Source of the DNA: Spirochaetaceae bacterium UBA6243
GTDB taxonomy: Bacteria; Spirochaetota; Spirochaetia; Treponematales; Rectinemataceae
DNA: 30,505 nucleotides
Assembly: GCA_002441395.1 (NCBI GenBank)
Contig: DJVZ01000011.1
Span: 1 to 30,505, forward strand
Reading direction: 5' to 3'
Under the pieces are notes generated by a model, which worked only from the letters and a program-made list of their open reading frames with translations, did no database searches and was not told the origin of the DNA. Position numbers and translations under genes: made by a program. Shown piece by piece: positions 1 through 7,926 of this stretch. Each line of letters begins with the position of its first letter. Positions within the stretch are counted from its first letter, which is position 1.

Positions 1-695
1 ATGCGACGGGTGATTTCGCTCATGTCGACATATTCGTTGCGCATGCCGAGATATTCGCGGAAGAAGTCGGGATTGACGATCGATCCCGCGATGCCCATGG
101 CCACCGAGCCGACGGAGAGATAGCTCTTCCCCCGCATCCATGCCGCGGCGATCCCCGCGCGCGCGAAGCGAAGGATTTTCTCCGCGACGTCAGCCGGTAT
201 GTTGTCTATATCCTTGAAGTCCTGCACATCGTGTCCATAGATTCCAAAAGCCGGGAGCCCCATCTGGGAGTGGGCGGCGAGCACGGCAGCCAGATACACC
301 GCTCCGGGGCGGTCCGTGCCATTGAATCCCCACACCGCCTTCACGGTGAGCGGATCTGTATCCATTGTCTCGGAGCCATAGCACCAGCAAGGCGTCACGG
401 TGAGTGTGACCGCCACTCCCTCACGTGCGAATTTCTCGGCGCATGCCGCGGCCTCGGCGACCCCCCCTATCGTGGAATCGGCGATAATGCACTCGACTTC
501 TTCTCCTGTCGGATGGCGGAGATTTCCAGAGATGAGTTTGGCCGCAGCCTTTGCCATGCCCATGGTGACATCTTCCAGCGACTCTCTGACACCTCTGCGC
601 CTGCCATCGATGACAGGACGAATTCCAATTTTGGGCGCGATGCCCTTTAGCCTGTTCCTAGCCTGTTGCAAGGCAAAATCTTTCGCTTGTTCCAT
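1..695 (-). CDS. fucI: L-fucose isomerase FucI, N-terminal part (cut by the left edge)
   Basis: FucI converts L-fucose to L-fuculose in the cytoplasm with a divalent metal (Mn2+ in the known family). About 231 N-terminal residues are visible of a family usually near 590. The reading begins MEQAKDFALQQARNRLKG and then contains KIGIRPVIDGRRRGVRESLE, TVTPCWCYGSET, WGFNGTDRPGAVYLAA, FGIYGHDVQD and GKSYLSVGSVAMGIAGSIV, which match E. coli FucI from memory almost word for word. The start is the ATG at 693-695, preceded by GGAGG at 701-705. It lies 30 bp behind the LacI-type gene as the last cistron visible in the fucose operon. The reading runs off the window, so the C-terminal metal site cannot be checked. 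Identity is very secure; whether it also acts on D-arabinose, as E. coli FucI does, cannot be told. Confidence 0.95.
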   Translation of the reverse strand, partial: MEQAKDFALQQARNRLKGIAPKIGIRPVIDGRRRGVRESLEDVTMGMAKAAAKLISGNLRHPTGEEVECIIADSTIGGVAEAAACAEKFAREGVAVTLTVTPCWCYGSETMDTDPLTVKAVWGFNGTDRPGAVYLAAVLAAHSQMGLPAFGIYGHDVQDFKDIDNIPADVAEKILRFARAGIAAAWMRGKSYLSVGSVAMGIAGSIVNPDFFREYLGMRNEYVDMSEITRR

Positions 696-725
696 ACTGT
701 TCCTCCGATAGAATCATCCCGACAC

Positions 726-1736
726 TCATCGTGCGGGCGTGTGTTGTATCAATCGCGTCTTGAACCGAAGTATCTGCGGTCCAGACGGTCCTTTCCCTTC
801 AATTCTGTCGATGATAAGGTTGGCGGCAGCTTTGCCCATCTCGGCGATCGGCTGCTGCACGGCATACCTGCAATACCTCAAAAGTGGGGAATACGGCATC
901 TCATCGAATGCTGCAAAGGTGGTCTGCCTGGCTCGTTCTCCTCCTTCCGAGACGAGATAATTGGTCGCTCCCAAATGCGTAAACAAATTGACGATAAACC
1001 AGGTGTCCGGCGAATGCGGGTCTTTCATGATCTCTTCCATGGTGCGGTAACCAAAGGGAAGCGTGGGATGGCCAAACCGCACATATTGTTGCTCAATCTC
1101 AAGACCCTCCTCCTCCATAGCCCTGCAGTATCCGGCAAAGCGCTCTCCTGCGGTCGTCACCTCGGGTTTTCCGCCAAGGAAACCAATGCGACGATGCCCT
1201 TCCCGTATCAGGGCATTCACGGCTTCATACGCCCCTCCCTCATTGTCGACGAGCACCTGATCCGTCTCATACCCTTTGAGTGCACGGTCGACGAAGACAA
1301 TAGGAATGTTCAGGGCGGAAATCTGTGGGAGATACGCGCTCGAACTTCCTATGGGAATGAGGACGATGCCATCCACGAGGCGCTCGGCGAGGTGCCGGAT
1401 GCGCTTTGCCTCTTCTTCCTCCGAGTCTCTCGAAGTACTCACGACAAGAGAATAGCCCCGCAGTGTCAGCTCTCGGTTCATGCTTTCCGCGATGAACATG
1501 AAAAAATCGCCCGACAGGTCCGGTGCGAGGACGCCAATCGTGTGGGTCCGGCTCGTCTTCAGACTGCGCGCCACGAAGTTGATCTTATAACCAAGCGATT
1601 CCATCGCTTCAAGCACTACATTCTTCGTTGCATCGCGCACGCGGGGGTCGTTGTTGAGCACTCGGGATACCGTAGCCGTGGACACGTTTGCCCGCTGCGC
1701 GACATTCCTTATGGTTATGGTGCTGTGTGCCATCAT
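726..1736 (-). CDS. LacI-family transcriptional repressor of the fucose operon
   Basis: This 336-residue protein has the LacI/GalR layout. A helix-turn-helix and hinge lie at residues 7-60 (TIRNVAQRANVSTATVSRVLN), followed by a periplasmic-binding-protein-like sugar-sensing domain starting at TIGVLAPDLSGDFFM and ending near FKTRLIQ. It starts at ATG 1736 inside the stop region of the AEC transporter gene (ATGA overlap); the adjacent ATG at 1733 is an equally possible start. The overlap implies translational coupling. Being encoded within the operon, it probably autoregulates the whole unit through the two LacI-type operators at 7826-7841 and 7891-7904. The effector is inferred to be fucose, fuculose or a phosphate of it; nothing in the sequence identifies it. 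No FucR-type (DeoR) gene lies inside this operon, but a DeoR gene is divergent from it. Confidence 0.93.
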   Translation of the reverse strand: MMAHSTITIRNVAQRANVSTATVSRVLNNDPRVRDATKNVVLEAMESLGYKINFVARSLKTSRTHTIGVLAPDLSGDFFMFIAESMNRELTLRGYSLVVSTSRDSEEEEAKRIRHLAERLVDGIVLIPIGSSSAYLPQISALNIPIVFVDRALKGYETDQVLVDNEGGAYEAVNALIREGHRRIGFLGGKPEVTTAGERFAGYCRAMEEEGLEIEQQYVRFGHPTLPFGYRTMEEIMKDPHSPDTWFIVNLFTHLGATNYLVSEGGERARQTTFAAFDEMPYSPLLRYCRYAVQQPIAEMGKAAANLIIDRIEGKGPSGPQILRFKTRLIQHTPAR

Positions 1737-2671
1737 GCGACTCCCGCGATGGCGAGCACTGCAATCAGCACCACAGAGACGAGCGTAGACAGTGTAAGCA
1801 CGCTGCCGACAAATTGCGCGTTGCCCTTATGATATACGGGAATGACAAAAGGCGGCGGCAGTATGAACAGCATCATCGCCGCGCGCATGTGCCACTCTGA
1901 AAATCCCAGCGCCGGCACAATCAGGTACGCGAAGACCATCCCGATGACGACCGCCACCACCACGCGCGCGGCTACCACGCGCACCAAGTACTTGTCTACG
2001 ACAATACCCGCGCTGAGCGAAGAGCCAATCACAAGGCACACGAGGGGGGTTGTCAGGCCTCCCACCATATCGAACACTGCCCGCGTCAGGTTGCTCCGAA
2101 CCGCCAGTACTTCTGAAAATCCAGGGGCAAGGAGGGAAAGCAGTATGCCGCCTCCTATCGCCCAGAGCACCTTGGAATTCGCGATGTCGCGCCAGGGAAA
2201 TTTCGGCTTTCCACCGTTCTCCCCGGAGTGCACATCGGTCCCCATACTCATCTGTACCATGAGGACGGTGAATACATAGATGACCTGTCCCATGTCGAGG
2301 GCGGCAAACGATGGAAGATGTTCGCTTCCGTGATAGCCCGCATAGAGTGCATAACCCAGCATCCCCGCCTCAAAGCCCTGAAATAAAAGGCGCGTTTCAG
2401 GCTTGGGGGTATGGGCCAGCCGGCTAAGGAGAGCCCCCAGAAGACCCATGACGGCGCATGCCGCGAAGATGCCGGCCGCGAGCAGTACATTCCTGCCATC
2501 AGGCCTCAGCTGCAAAAATGTACGGAATAACAGCAGAGGCAGCGTCAGATTCGTAATGAGCTTCTTGAGTCCTTCGACAGCGCGCTCTCCCAGCCAGCCA
2601 CGCTTCGCAAGCACATAGCCGGCAACCATGAGGATCGCTATCGCAAGAAGAGAACCTGCTGCCTGTTCCAT
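1733..2671 (-). CDS. AEC-family (auxin efflux carrier type) membrane transporter
   Basis: A 312-residue integral membrane protein with about ten hydrophobic segments in the AEC two-half pattern. It opens with SLLAIAILMVAGYVLAKRGWLGERAVEGLKKLITNLTLPLLLFRTF, where the LTLPLLLF stretch is typical of the family. The second half contains GGLTTPLVCLVIGSSLS and ends MLFILPPPFVIPVYHKGNAQFVGSVLTLSTLVSVV. The family moves small organic anions or amphipathic acids out of or into the cell (malate and lactate carriers occur among bacterial members). It sits between fucU and the repressor gene with gaps of 16 bp and a 4-bp overlap, so it is part of the fucose operon. Because the operon already has an ABC importer, export of an acidic or diol end product is a reasonable inference, not shown by the sequence. 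Confidence 0.85.
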   Translation of the reverse strand: MEQAAGSLLAIAILMVAGYVLAKRGWLGERAVEGLKKLITNLTLPLLLFRTFLQLRPDGRNVLLAAGIFAACAVMGLLGALLSRLAHTPKPETRLLFQGFEAGMLGYALYAGYHGSEHLPSFAALDMGQVIYVFTVLMVQMSMGTDVHSGENGGKPKFPWRDIANSKVLWAIGGGILLSLLAPGFSEVLAVRSNLTRAVFDMVGGLTTPLVCLVIGSSLSAGIVVDKYLVRVVAARVVVAVVIGMVFAYLIVPALGFSEWHMRAAMMLFILPPPFVIPVYHKGNAQFVGSVLTLSTLVSVVLIAVLAIAGVA

Positions 2672-2687
2672 AATTGATCGCGCCTTT

Positions 2688-3125
2688 TCAATCCATGACG
2701 GGCGGAACTCCTTTCTTCAGGATAATATTGCCATACTTGACTGTCTCGCCTGTCATGACTACAGCAAAAGCTTTTTTTGTTCTTTCATAAAAGGCAAAAC
2801 GCTCCATGCGCGCTATCGGCGGTATGTCCGGCCAATAGCGATCGATGACCTGGCGGTATCGGCGTTCAACTTCCGGATCAAGTGCATCGCCTTTAGACGG
2901 CTGCATCATGATCACCGGCGCATCGACATAGCTGTCGAGGTTGATGAGCCTCAAAATACCATCGAGGAGATCGGGAATGCGTAAGCCATCGGCGCGTATC
3001 ACGCGCGAATTGAGCGCATCACCGCCGAAAAAAGCATCGGCAAGCACGATCTCGTCGCCATGCCCCATCCGGTAGAGCACCGAAAGCAATTCCGCAGAAA
3101 TGCAAGGCTTTATTCCAATCAGCAT
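2688..3125 (-). CDS. fucU: L-fucose mutarotase FucU (RbsD/FucU family)
   Basis: FucU interconverts the alpha and beta anomers of L-fucose so that the isomerase receives its preferred anomer. The 145-residue protein has the family length and signature. MGHGDEI with the catalytic His at residue 22 and Asp 30 lies near the N-terminus, VIRADGL follows, DPEVERRYR is in the middle, and RFAFYERTKKAFAVVMTGE then YGNIILKKGV ends it. The DPEVERRYR and RFAFYER signatures point to FucU rather than the ribose pyranase RbsD. Its ATG at 3125 overlaps the end of the kinase gene by 7 bp, indicating translational coupling. Confidence 0.94.
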   Translation of the reverse strand: MLIGIKPCISAELLSVLYRMGHGDEIVLADAFFGGDALNSRVIRADGLRIPDLLDGILRLINLDSYVDAPVIMMQPSKGDALDPEVERRYRQVIDRYWPDIPPIARMERFAFYERTKKAFAVVMTGETVKYGNIILKKGVPPVMD

Positions 3126-4111
3126 ATGCGCTCCTTTGTATTGAATGTTGGAATGAATCCGGGGGCGACACGCACCGCTTCCGGATCGAACACGGCCAAC
3201 TCATGGAGAGTGGGCGGCCCGGCACCGCGCTTTGTGCAGTCGAGTGCGGCCGCCGACGTGGCGAGGCGCAGCACTGTCCTAAGATTGTTTTCGCTTAAAG
3301 AGGCGAGGCTGTCACGATCGCGCACTTTGAGCCATCCCAGGCCTGCGAGAAGCCCCGCGTGGAAGCTGTCGCCCGCGCCAATCGTATCGACGACCTTCAC
3401 TTGCTTCGCCGGGAATTCAATTCGGTATCGCCTGGTCAAAAAAAGAGAGCCGTGCTCCCCCATGGTAAGCGCCACAAGCTCCGGCCCCAATGCCAGCACC
3501 TTCGCCGCCGCTGCTTCGGCGGGCATTCCGTATACCCATTCGAGATCCGAATCGCTCGCTTTTACAATTGCGCTGCGCTGACAAATCCATTCAAATCGAG
3601 CCCGATACTCGGATTTCGACTGAATGAGGCTTGGTCTGACATTCGGGTCGAAACTTATGAGTTTTCGACCATGTTCGCGTTCAATCAGAGAGAGAATTGT
3701 TGAGCATGATGGTTCCTGTACAAGAGAAATGGAGCCGACAAGAAGAAAGACGACCTGTTCCGGCAGCTTTGCCGGCAAATCTGAAGGCGACAAAAAGCGG
3801 TCGGCCGCGTCCGCCGAGTAAAAGGCATAGTTTGCGTTACCCGCGGCATCTCGCTCGACAAAGGCCAGCGTGACCGCCTGATCGTTCCGGATGAGCAGTG
3901 AAGTGTCGACGCCCGAATCCTGCAGTTTGGAGACGATCTTGTCGCCAAGAAAATCTTTCGATGTCTTTCCCACAAACCATGTTGGGACAGTGAGCCGCGC
4001 CGCGGCGATCGCGCTGGTATAAGGGCATCCCCCGGGACACGCTTCAAAAAGGTCCCTCCCCTGTTCGGAAGGCACCATATCGATCAGGCTTTCGCCGCAT
4101 GCTGCGATCAT
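3119..4111 (-). CDS. PfkB-family sugar kinase in the fucose operon
   Basis: A 330-residue ribokinase/fructokinase-type kinase. The N-terminal CGESLIDMVP strand is followed by the substrate-binding GGCPYTSAIAAARL region (residues 27-40), FVGKTSKDFLG, the mid-domain SFDPNVRP (residues 153-160), and the C-terminal DTIGAGDSFHAG anion hole with the catalytic Asp at 248. E. coli phosphorylates L-fuculose with an FGGY kinase (FucK), so finding a PfkB enzyme here is unusual. It may phosphorylate L-fuculose, or act on a later ketose or tetrose intermediate, with the divergent operon's FGGY kinase serving as the fuculokinase. The start at 4111 has GGAG at 4122-4125. It lies 137 bp behind the binding-protein gene, and that gap contains a strong hairpin. 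Family certain, substrate unknown. Confidence 0.9.
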   Translation of the reverse strand: MIAACGESLIDMVPSEQGRDLFEACPGGCPYTSAIAAARLTVPTWFVGKTSKDFLGDKIVSKLQDSGVDTSLLIRNDQAVTLAFVERDAAGNANYAFYSADAADRFLSPSDLPAKLPEQVVFLLVGSISLVQEPSCSTILSLIEREHGRKLISFDPNVRPSLIQSKSEYRARFEWICQRSAIVKASDSDLEWVYGMPAEAAAAKVLALGPELVALTMGEHGSLFLTRRYRIEFPAKQVKVVDTIGAGDSFHAGLLAGLGWLKVRDRDSLASLSENNLRTVLRLATSAAALDCTKRGAGPPTLHELAVFDPEAVRVAPGFIPTFNTKERIC

Positions 4112-4196
4112 CTCTGTGCTTCTCCACCATGCAATGCTTCAATGTTTTAATGCAATTCGAACAGATCCTGCCGAACTCGCTCATTTTTCCAAGGGG

Positions 4197-4229
4197 CCAG
4201 GGAAGCAGGCATAAGGCCCGCCTTCCTGG
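4197..4229 (-). repeat. Intercistronic hairpin just downstream of the sugar-binding-protein gene
   Basis: On the minus strand the RNA can fold into a 14-bp stem with two G-U pairs and one A-C mismatch, closed by a 5-nt loop (CTTAT). The left arm begins CCAGGAAGGCGGGC and the right arm ends CTGG. No run of U follows, so it is not a classical intrinsic terminator. It lies between the binding-protein stop (4249) and the kinase start (4111), the position where many sugar operons carry RNA-stabilising hairpins that keep the binding-protein message abundant. Confidence 0.7.
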
Positions 4230-4248
4230 AATTATCAAGCCATTAGGA

Positions 4249-5187
4249 TCATTGATACAGAACGGCCGAAATCTTCGGATCATCGATATTGGTCTTGTCA
4301 TACCAATAGAAGCCGGTGTCGATGAATTTCGGGAACTTCTCGCCCTTGAGCGCCTTGATTGCATACTCGACAGTCTTGTAGCCGATGCCGACGGGGTTCT
4401 GCGTGATTGCACCCGCCATCTCTCCACTGCGGACCGCGGCAATCTGCTGCGCGCCGGAATCATAGCCGACAACGACGATCTTGCCAACCTTGCCCATTTC
4501 CTTTACGCCGTTCAGCACGCCGATTGCGGAACCTTCATTCGCTCCGAAGAAACCCTTGAGGTTCGGGTGGGACTGAATGATAGCCTTGGCGAGGTCGGTC
4601 GATTTGAGCTGGTCCCCACCGCCATACTGCAGGCTTACGATGGTGATCTTTGGATATTTCGATTTGATGCGGTTGACGAAGCCATCGCGGCGGTCAATGC
4701 CCGTTCGGCTTGTCTGGTCGTGGACGATGACGGCGACTTCACCGGCACCACCGATCAGCTCCGCCATCTTGTCCGCGGCGTAGGCCGCGGCCGCGACGTT
4801 GTCCGTGGCGCAGGTGGTGAGCGGTATGTCGCTGTCGACGCCAGAGTCGAATGCGATAACAGGAATTCCCGCGGTCTTGGCCTGCTGCAGGTAGGGAATC
4901 GCTGCCTTGCTGTCAAGGGCGGCGAAACCGATTGCGTTTGGCTTTTTCGCGAGCGCCGCGGCGAGCATGTCGATCTGCTTGTCAACCATTGCCTCGGTCT
5001 CAGGACCTTCAAAGGTAATGTTCACATTGAAATCCTTGGCAGCCTGCATTGCTCCCTGCTTCACAGCCTGCCAGAACTGATGCTGGAAGCCCTTCGAAAT
5101 GAGAGGAATGTAGTACTGCTGCGCAGCAAGAGAGCTCGCTGCGATGAGCATAAATGCGAGTGCGAGAACGACCGTGCGTTTTTTCAT
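4249..5187 (-). CDS. Periplasmic sugar-binding protein of the fucose ABC transporter
   Basis: A 312-residue type I periplasmic binding protein (RbsB-like, Peripla_BP_4). The signal peptide is MKKRTVVLALAFMLIAASSLAA with no lipobox cysteine, so the mature protein should be soluble in the periplasm. The domain core shows IPLISKGFQHQFWQAVKQGA, DKQIDMLAAALAKKPNAIGF, GIPVIAFDSGVDSD, a FFGANEGSAIGVLNGV hinge region and VVVGYDSGAQQIAAV. I chose the ATG at 5187 because GGAGGAG lies about 7 nt upstream and the signal peptide begins there; the frame stays open 31 codons further up but adds a charged, non-signal N-terminus. It is the third transport cistron, and hairpins flank it on both sides. Ligand inferred to be L-fucose from the operon; homologues also bind ribose, galactose or xylose. 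Confidence 0.93.
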   Translation of the reverse strand: MKKRTVVLALAFMLIAASSLAAQQYYIPLISKGFQHQFWQAVKQGAMQAAKDFNVNITFEGPETEAMVDKQIDMLAAALAKKPNAIGFAALDSKAAIPYLQQAKTAGIPVIAFDSGVDSDIPLTTCATDNVAAAAYAADKMAELIGGAGEVAVIVHDQTSRTGIDRRDGFVNRIKSKYPKITIVSLQYGGGDQLKSTDLAKAIIQSHPNLKGFFGANEGSAIGVLNGVKEMGKVGKIVVVGYDSGAQQIAAVRSGEMAGAITQNPVGIGYKTVEYAIKALKGEKFPKFIDTGFYWYDKTNIDDPKISAVLYQ

Positions 5188-5210
5188 GGCGTTACTCCTC
5201 CTTATACATT

Positions 5211-5230
5211 CCGATTCCGTGCGGAATCGG
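5211..5230 (-). repeat. Perfect 9-bp inverted repeat upstream of the binding-protein Shine-Dalgarno
   Basis: CCGATTCCG and CGGAATCGG are separated by only 2 nt, giving an 8-9 bp hairpin in the mRNA between the permease stop (5243) and the SD of the binding-protein gene. With the hairpin at 4197-4229 it brackets the binding-protein cistron. This is consistent with a separately stabilised mRNA segment after processing. Confidence 0.65.
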
Positions 5231-5242
5231 GTATTCCCTGAA

Positions 5243-6256
5243 TTACCTTTTCTTGCGGAGAATATCCATATACACCGCAAATATGATGATGATCCCCGTC
5301 GTCACAATCTGCCATTCCTGGGGCACCGACAGTATGCGAAGGCCGTTGGTCAGCGTGCTCATGATAAAGGCGCCGATGATGGTACCCAGAATTGTTCCTT
5401 CGCCGCCCGACAGCGAAGTGCCGCCGATTACCGCCGCCGCGATCGCGTCGAGCTCGTAGCCCTGACCAAGCGCCGGCTGCGCGGAGTTTAACCGCGATGC
5501 TATCAAGATACCGGCAATGCCACAGATGAGACCGTTGACCGCATACACCGCGATCTTCCATCGGTCGGTGTTGATGCCGGACAAGCGCGCGGCCTCTTCA
5601 TTCGAACCGATGGCGAAGGTATAGCGCCCAAAAATGGTTTTGTTGAGGGCAAAACTCGCGAGGATGGCGAGCACGAAAAGAATGATTACGGCATTGGGAA
5701 TCTGAAAATCTTTGATGAACGGAAACATGGTGCCCATCGATATCTTTGAAAATGAAGGCGCATTCGTAAAATAAATCGGTTTGGATCTTGCGATGATGAG
5801 CGAAAGCCCTTTCGTGAGCATGCTCATGCCAAGCGTGGCGATGAACGGCGGAATCTTGAGTTTTGCCACCATGATGCCCGAGGCCAAACCGCAAATCGTT
5901 CCCGCGACAAGCGCCATGAGCACGCCGACAAAGACCGGCAGGTTCCACACCGCGACGGTCTGCGCGGCCATGACGGCGGTAAATGTCATCATCGTGCCGA
6001 CAGAGAGGTCGATGCCTCCCGTGATGATGACAAAGGTGACGCCGATCGCCAGCACGCCATTGACGGCTGTCGCCAGCATTATTGCGATGAGATTATAAGG
6101 CTGAAAAAAATTCGGTGAAAGGATCGAAAAAACAACAATAAGAAGCACAAGGCTGGAAAATGCCAGCAGTTTTTGACGGGCAGAAATGCCCCTGGTTTCG
6201 GGCGTCTTCCTTGAAAGCGATGTGGCAGCGGCCGCGTCGTCGGGTTTATTCGCCAT
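5243..6256 (-). CDS. Sugar ABC transporter permease (RbsC/MglC/XylH family)
   Basis: A 337-residue inner-membrane permease of the ribose/galactose/xylose type, with 8-10 hydrophobic segments. Family landmarks are SPNFFQPYNLIAIMLATAVNGVLAIGVTFVIITGGIDLSVG near residues 47-88, GRYTFAIGSNEEAARLSGINTDRWKIAVY (the EAA-like loop contacting the ATPase), and a C-terminal YELDAIAAAVIGGTSLSGGEGTILGTIIGAFIMSTLTNGL. The start at 6256 follows AAAGGAAAGGA. It lies 33 bp after the ATPase gene and 55 bp before the binding-protein gene. One permease gene is expected because this class works as a homodimer. Substrate inferred from operon context. Confidence 0.95.
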   Translation of the reverse strand: MANKPDDAAAATSLSRKTPETRGISARQKLLAFSSLVLLIVVFSILSPNFFQPYNLIAIMLATAVNGVLAIGVTFVIITGGIDLSVGTMMTFTAVMAAQTVAVWNLPVFVGVLMALVAGTICGLASGIMVAKLKIPPFIATLGMSMLTKGLSLIIARSKPIYFTNAPSFSKISMGTMFPFIKDFQIPNAVIILFVLAILASFALNKTIFGRYTFAIGSNEEAARLSGINTDRWKIAVYAVNGLICGIAGILIASRLNSAQPALGQGYELDAIAAAVIGGTSLSGGEGTILGTIIGAFIMSTLTNGLRILSVPQEWQIVTTGIIIIFAVYMDILRKKR

Positions 6257-6289
6257 AACAATTCCTTTCCTTTTTATTTTGAGCCTGCA

Positions 6290-7807
6290 TTACGCAGTCT
6301 TCACCATGGTTTCTCGCTGTGTCGCGAGTTTCATGACCGCTTCTTCCGTCGCGGTTGCTCCATCGAGTTCGCCAGTTATGCGCCCCTCGCACATGACCAC
6401 GACCCTGTCGCTCATACGCAGAATCTCGGGCAGTTCCGAAGAGATCATCACAACCGCTTTGCCGAGGGAGGCTAATTCATTCAAAAGCTGGTAAATTTCC
6501 TGTTTTGCGCCGACATCGATTCCGCGCGTCGGTTCGTCGAAGAAGAGCACGTCACAGTTTTTCACAAGCCACTTCGCGACAACAACTTTCTGCTGATTGC
6601 CGCCCGACAGGAATTTTACCTTCTGCAGAAGGCTCGGTGTTTTGATAGAGAGCGCCTTTACCTGCTCCGCAGAGGTCTTCTGCATTTTTTTCGGTTTCAG
6701 CACGCCAAACGCGTTCATAAAAGCAGGCAAATCGGTCATGCAAATGTTATCGAGCACCGGCATGCCGACCGCCAAACCATAGCGCTTGCGGTCCTCCGAA
6801 AGATAGCCAATGCCATGTTTTGCCGCATCCCGGGGATGACGGATGGTGATTTTCTTACCCTTTATATATACTTCGCCTGAATCTATGGGGTCCGCTCCGA
6901 ACACGGCCCGTGCCACTTCTGTCCGACCCGCGCCCATGAGTCCCGCAAACCCGAGAATCTCGCCTTTGCGTACCGTAAAGCCCACATTTTTTACTAAGCG
7001 GCCGCGATTCAGATTGCGGACATCGAGTACGACCTCTCCTGGCTTTCCCTTCGGTATGCGCCGCGCTGTCTCGTCGATTTTGCGTCCTACCATAAGAGAA
7101 ATTATCTGGTCAAGATTTGTCTCGGAAACGCGGGAAGTACCCATGTACTGACCATCGCGCAGCACGGTAATTCTGTCGGAAATGCGGAACAGTTCGTCCA
7201 TGCGGTGCGAAATATAGATGATGCCCACGCCCTGGGAACGCAGATGCCGTATGATGTCGAAGAGTTCCTCTACTTCGGCCTCATTGAGCGGAGAAGTCGG
7301 TTCATCCATGATCAGCACGCGCGCATTGAAAGAGAGCGCTTTGACAATCTCCACCATCTGCTGCTTGGCGATCGTGAGCTCTCCAACCTTGGTTCTTGGA
7401 TCGAAGTCCATGTGCAGCATGTCAAAAAGCTCCTTCGCCTTCGCATTGAGGGTCCTCTCGTCAAGAAGGAATCCACCGGCGTATCGCGGCTCTCTCCCGA
7501 TATAGATGTTCTGGGCCGCGGTGAGGTGATTCATGAGGTTGAGTTCCTGATGGATGATGGAAATGCCGAGCTTCTGCGCCGCACGCGGATTGTGTATCTC
7601 AACCGGTTTCCCATCGATGAGAATTTCGCCAGAATCGCGCTGATAGACGCCGGAGAGAATTTTCATAAGCGTTGACTTTCCGGCACCGTTTTCCCCGACG
7701 AGCGTGTGCACTTCGCCGGGACAAAGGTCGAATTGCACATTCTGAAGAGCCTGAACACCGGGAAAAGCCTTACTGAGGTTTCGTACGACAATGATGGGTT
7801 CTGCCAC
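6290..7807 (-). CDS. Sugar ABC transporter ATP-binding protein, double domain (RbsA/MglA/XylG family)
   Basis: A 505-residue fused pair of ABC domains. Domain 1 has Walker A GENGAGKST (residues 38-46), a degenerate signature ELTIAKQQMVEI and Walker B LIMDEPTSPL. Domain 2 has the relaxed P-loop GLMGAGRTEV, signature LSGGNQQKVVVAKWL and Walker B LFFDEPTRGIDVG. This asymmetry is characteristic of the RbsA/MglA class. Translation appears to start at GTG 7807, since GAGG lies 8 nt upstream and residues AEPIIVVRNLSKAFPG form the first ABC strand. It is the first gene of the fucose operon, with a leader of about 40 nt from the predicted promoter; the downstream LacI operator lies inside that leader. 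Confidence 0.95.
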   Translation of the reverse strand: MAEPIIVVRNLSKAFPGVQALQNVQFDLCPGEVHTLVGENGAGKSTLMKILSGVYQRDSGEILIDGKPVEIHNPRAAQKLGISIIHQELNLMNHLTAAQNIYIGREPRYAGGFLLDERTLNAKAKELFDMLHMDFDPRTKVGELTIAKQQMVEIVKALSFNARVLIMDEPTSPLNEAEVEELFDIIRHLRSQGVGIIYISHRMDELFRISDRITVLRDGQYMGTSRVSETNLDQIISLMVGRKIDETARRIPKGKPGEVVLDVRNLNRGRLVKNVGFTVRKGEILGFAGLMGAGRTEVARAVFGADPIDSGEVYIKGKKITIRHPRDAAKHGIGYLSEDRKRYGLAVGMPVLDNICMTDLPAFMNAFGVLKPKKMQKTSAEQVKALSIKTPSLLQKVKFLSGGNQQKVVVAKWLVKNCDVLFFDEPTRGIDVGAKQEIYQLLNELASLGKAVVMISSELPEILRMSDRVVVMCEGRITGELDGATATEEAVMKLATQRETMVKTA

Positions 7808-7825
7808 GCCTCTCGCCTCGCTTTC

Positions 7826-7841
7826 ATGTATACGTTTACAT
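7826..7841 (-). promoter_or_regulatory. LacI-type operator O1 in the fucose operon leader
   Basis: ATGTATACGTTTACAT is a near-perfect palindrome centred on CG, fitting the LacI/GalR operator pattern TGnAAnCGnTTnCA with one mismatch. It lies just downstream of the predicted -10 box, where a bound repressor would block transcription initiation. The second site, O2, is 64 bp away centre to centre. Confidence 0.75.
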
Positions 7842-7852
7842 TTGACGTATTT

Positions 7853-7881
7853 ATTTTCATGGCACTTTTTAATTCTGTCAA
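7853..7881 (-). promoter_or_regulatory. Predicted sigma-70 promoter of the fucose operon
   Basis: On the minus strand a perfect -35 TTGACA (7876-7881) is followed after 17 nt by GAAAAT (7853-7858, 4 of 6 matches to TATAAT). An overlapping AT-rich stretch offers alternative -10 registers one to four bases further on. Transcription would begin near 7846, between operators O1 and O2. Confidence 0.65.
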
Positions 7882-7890
7882 GAGCGAAAA

Positions 7891-7904
7891 TGCAAACGAT
7901 TACA
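7891..7904 (-). promoter_or_regulatory. LacI-type operator O2 upstream of the fucose promoter
   Basis: TGCAAACGATTACA matches TGnAAnCGnTTnCA at every defined position. It sits 9 bp upstream of the -35 box of the fucose promoter and 22 bp upstream of the -35 box of the divergent deoR-type operon, so a bound repressor could affect both. Confidence 0.75.
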
Positions 7905-7926
7905 TAAATTTCTGAGGTCGGACACC

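Noticed and set aside
231..1832. Plus-strand frames opposite fucI and the LacI-type gene
   Set aside because: The minus-strand genes are unmistakable homologues; the plus frames carry no motif.
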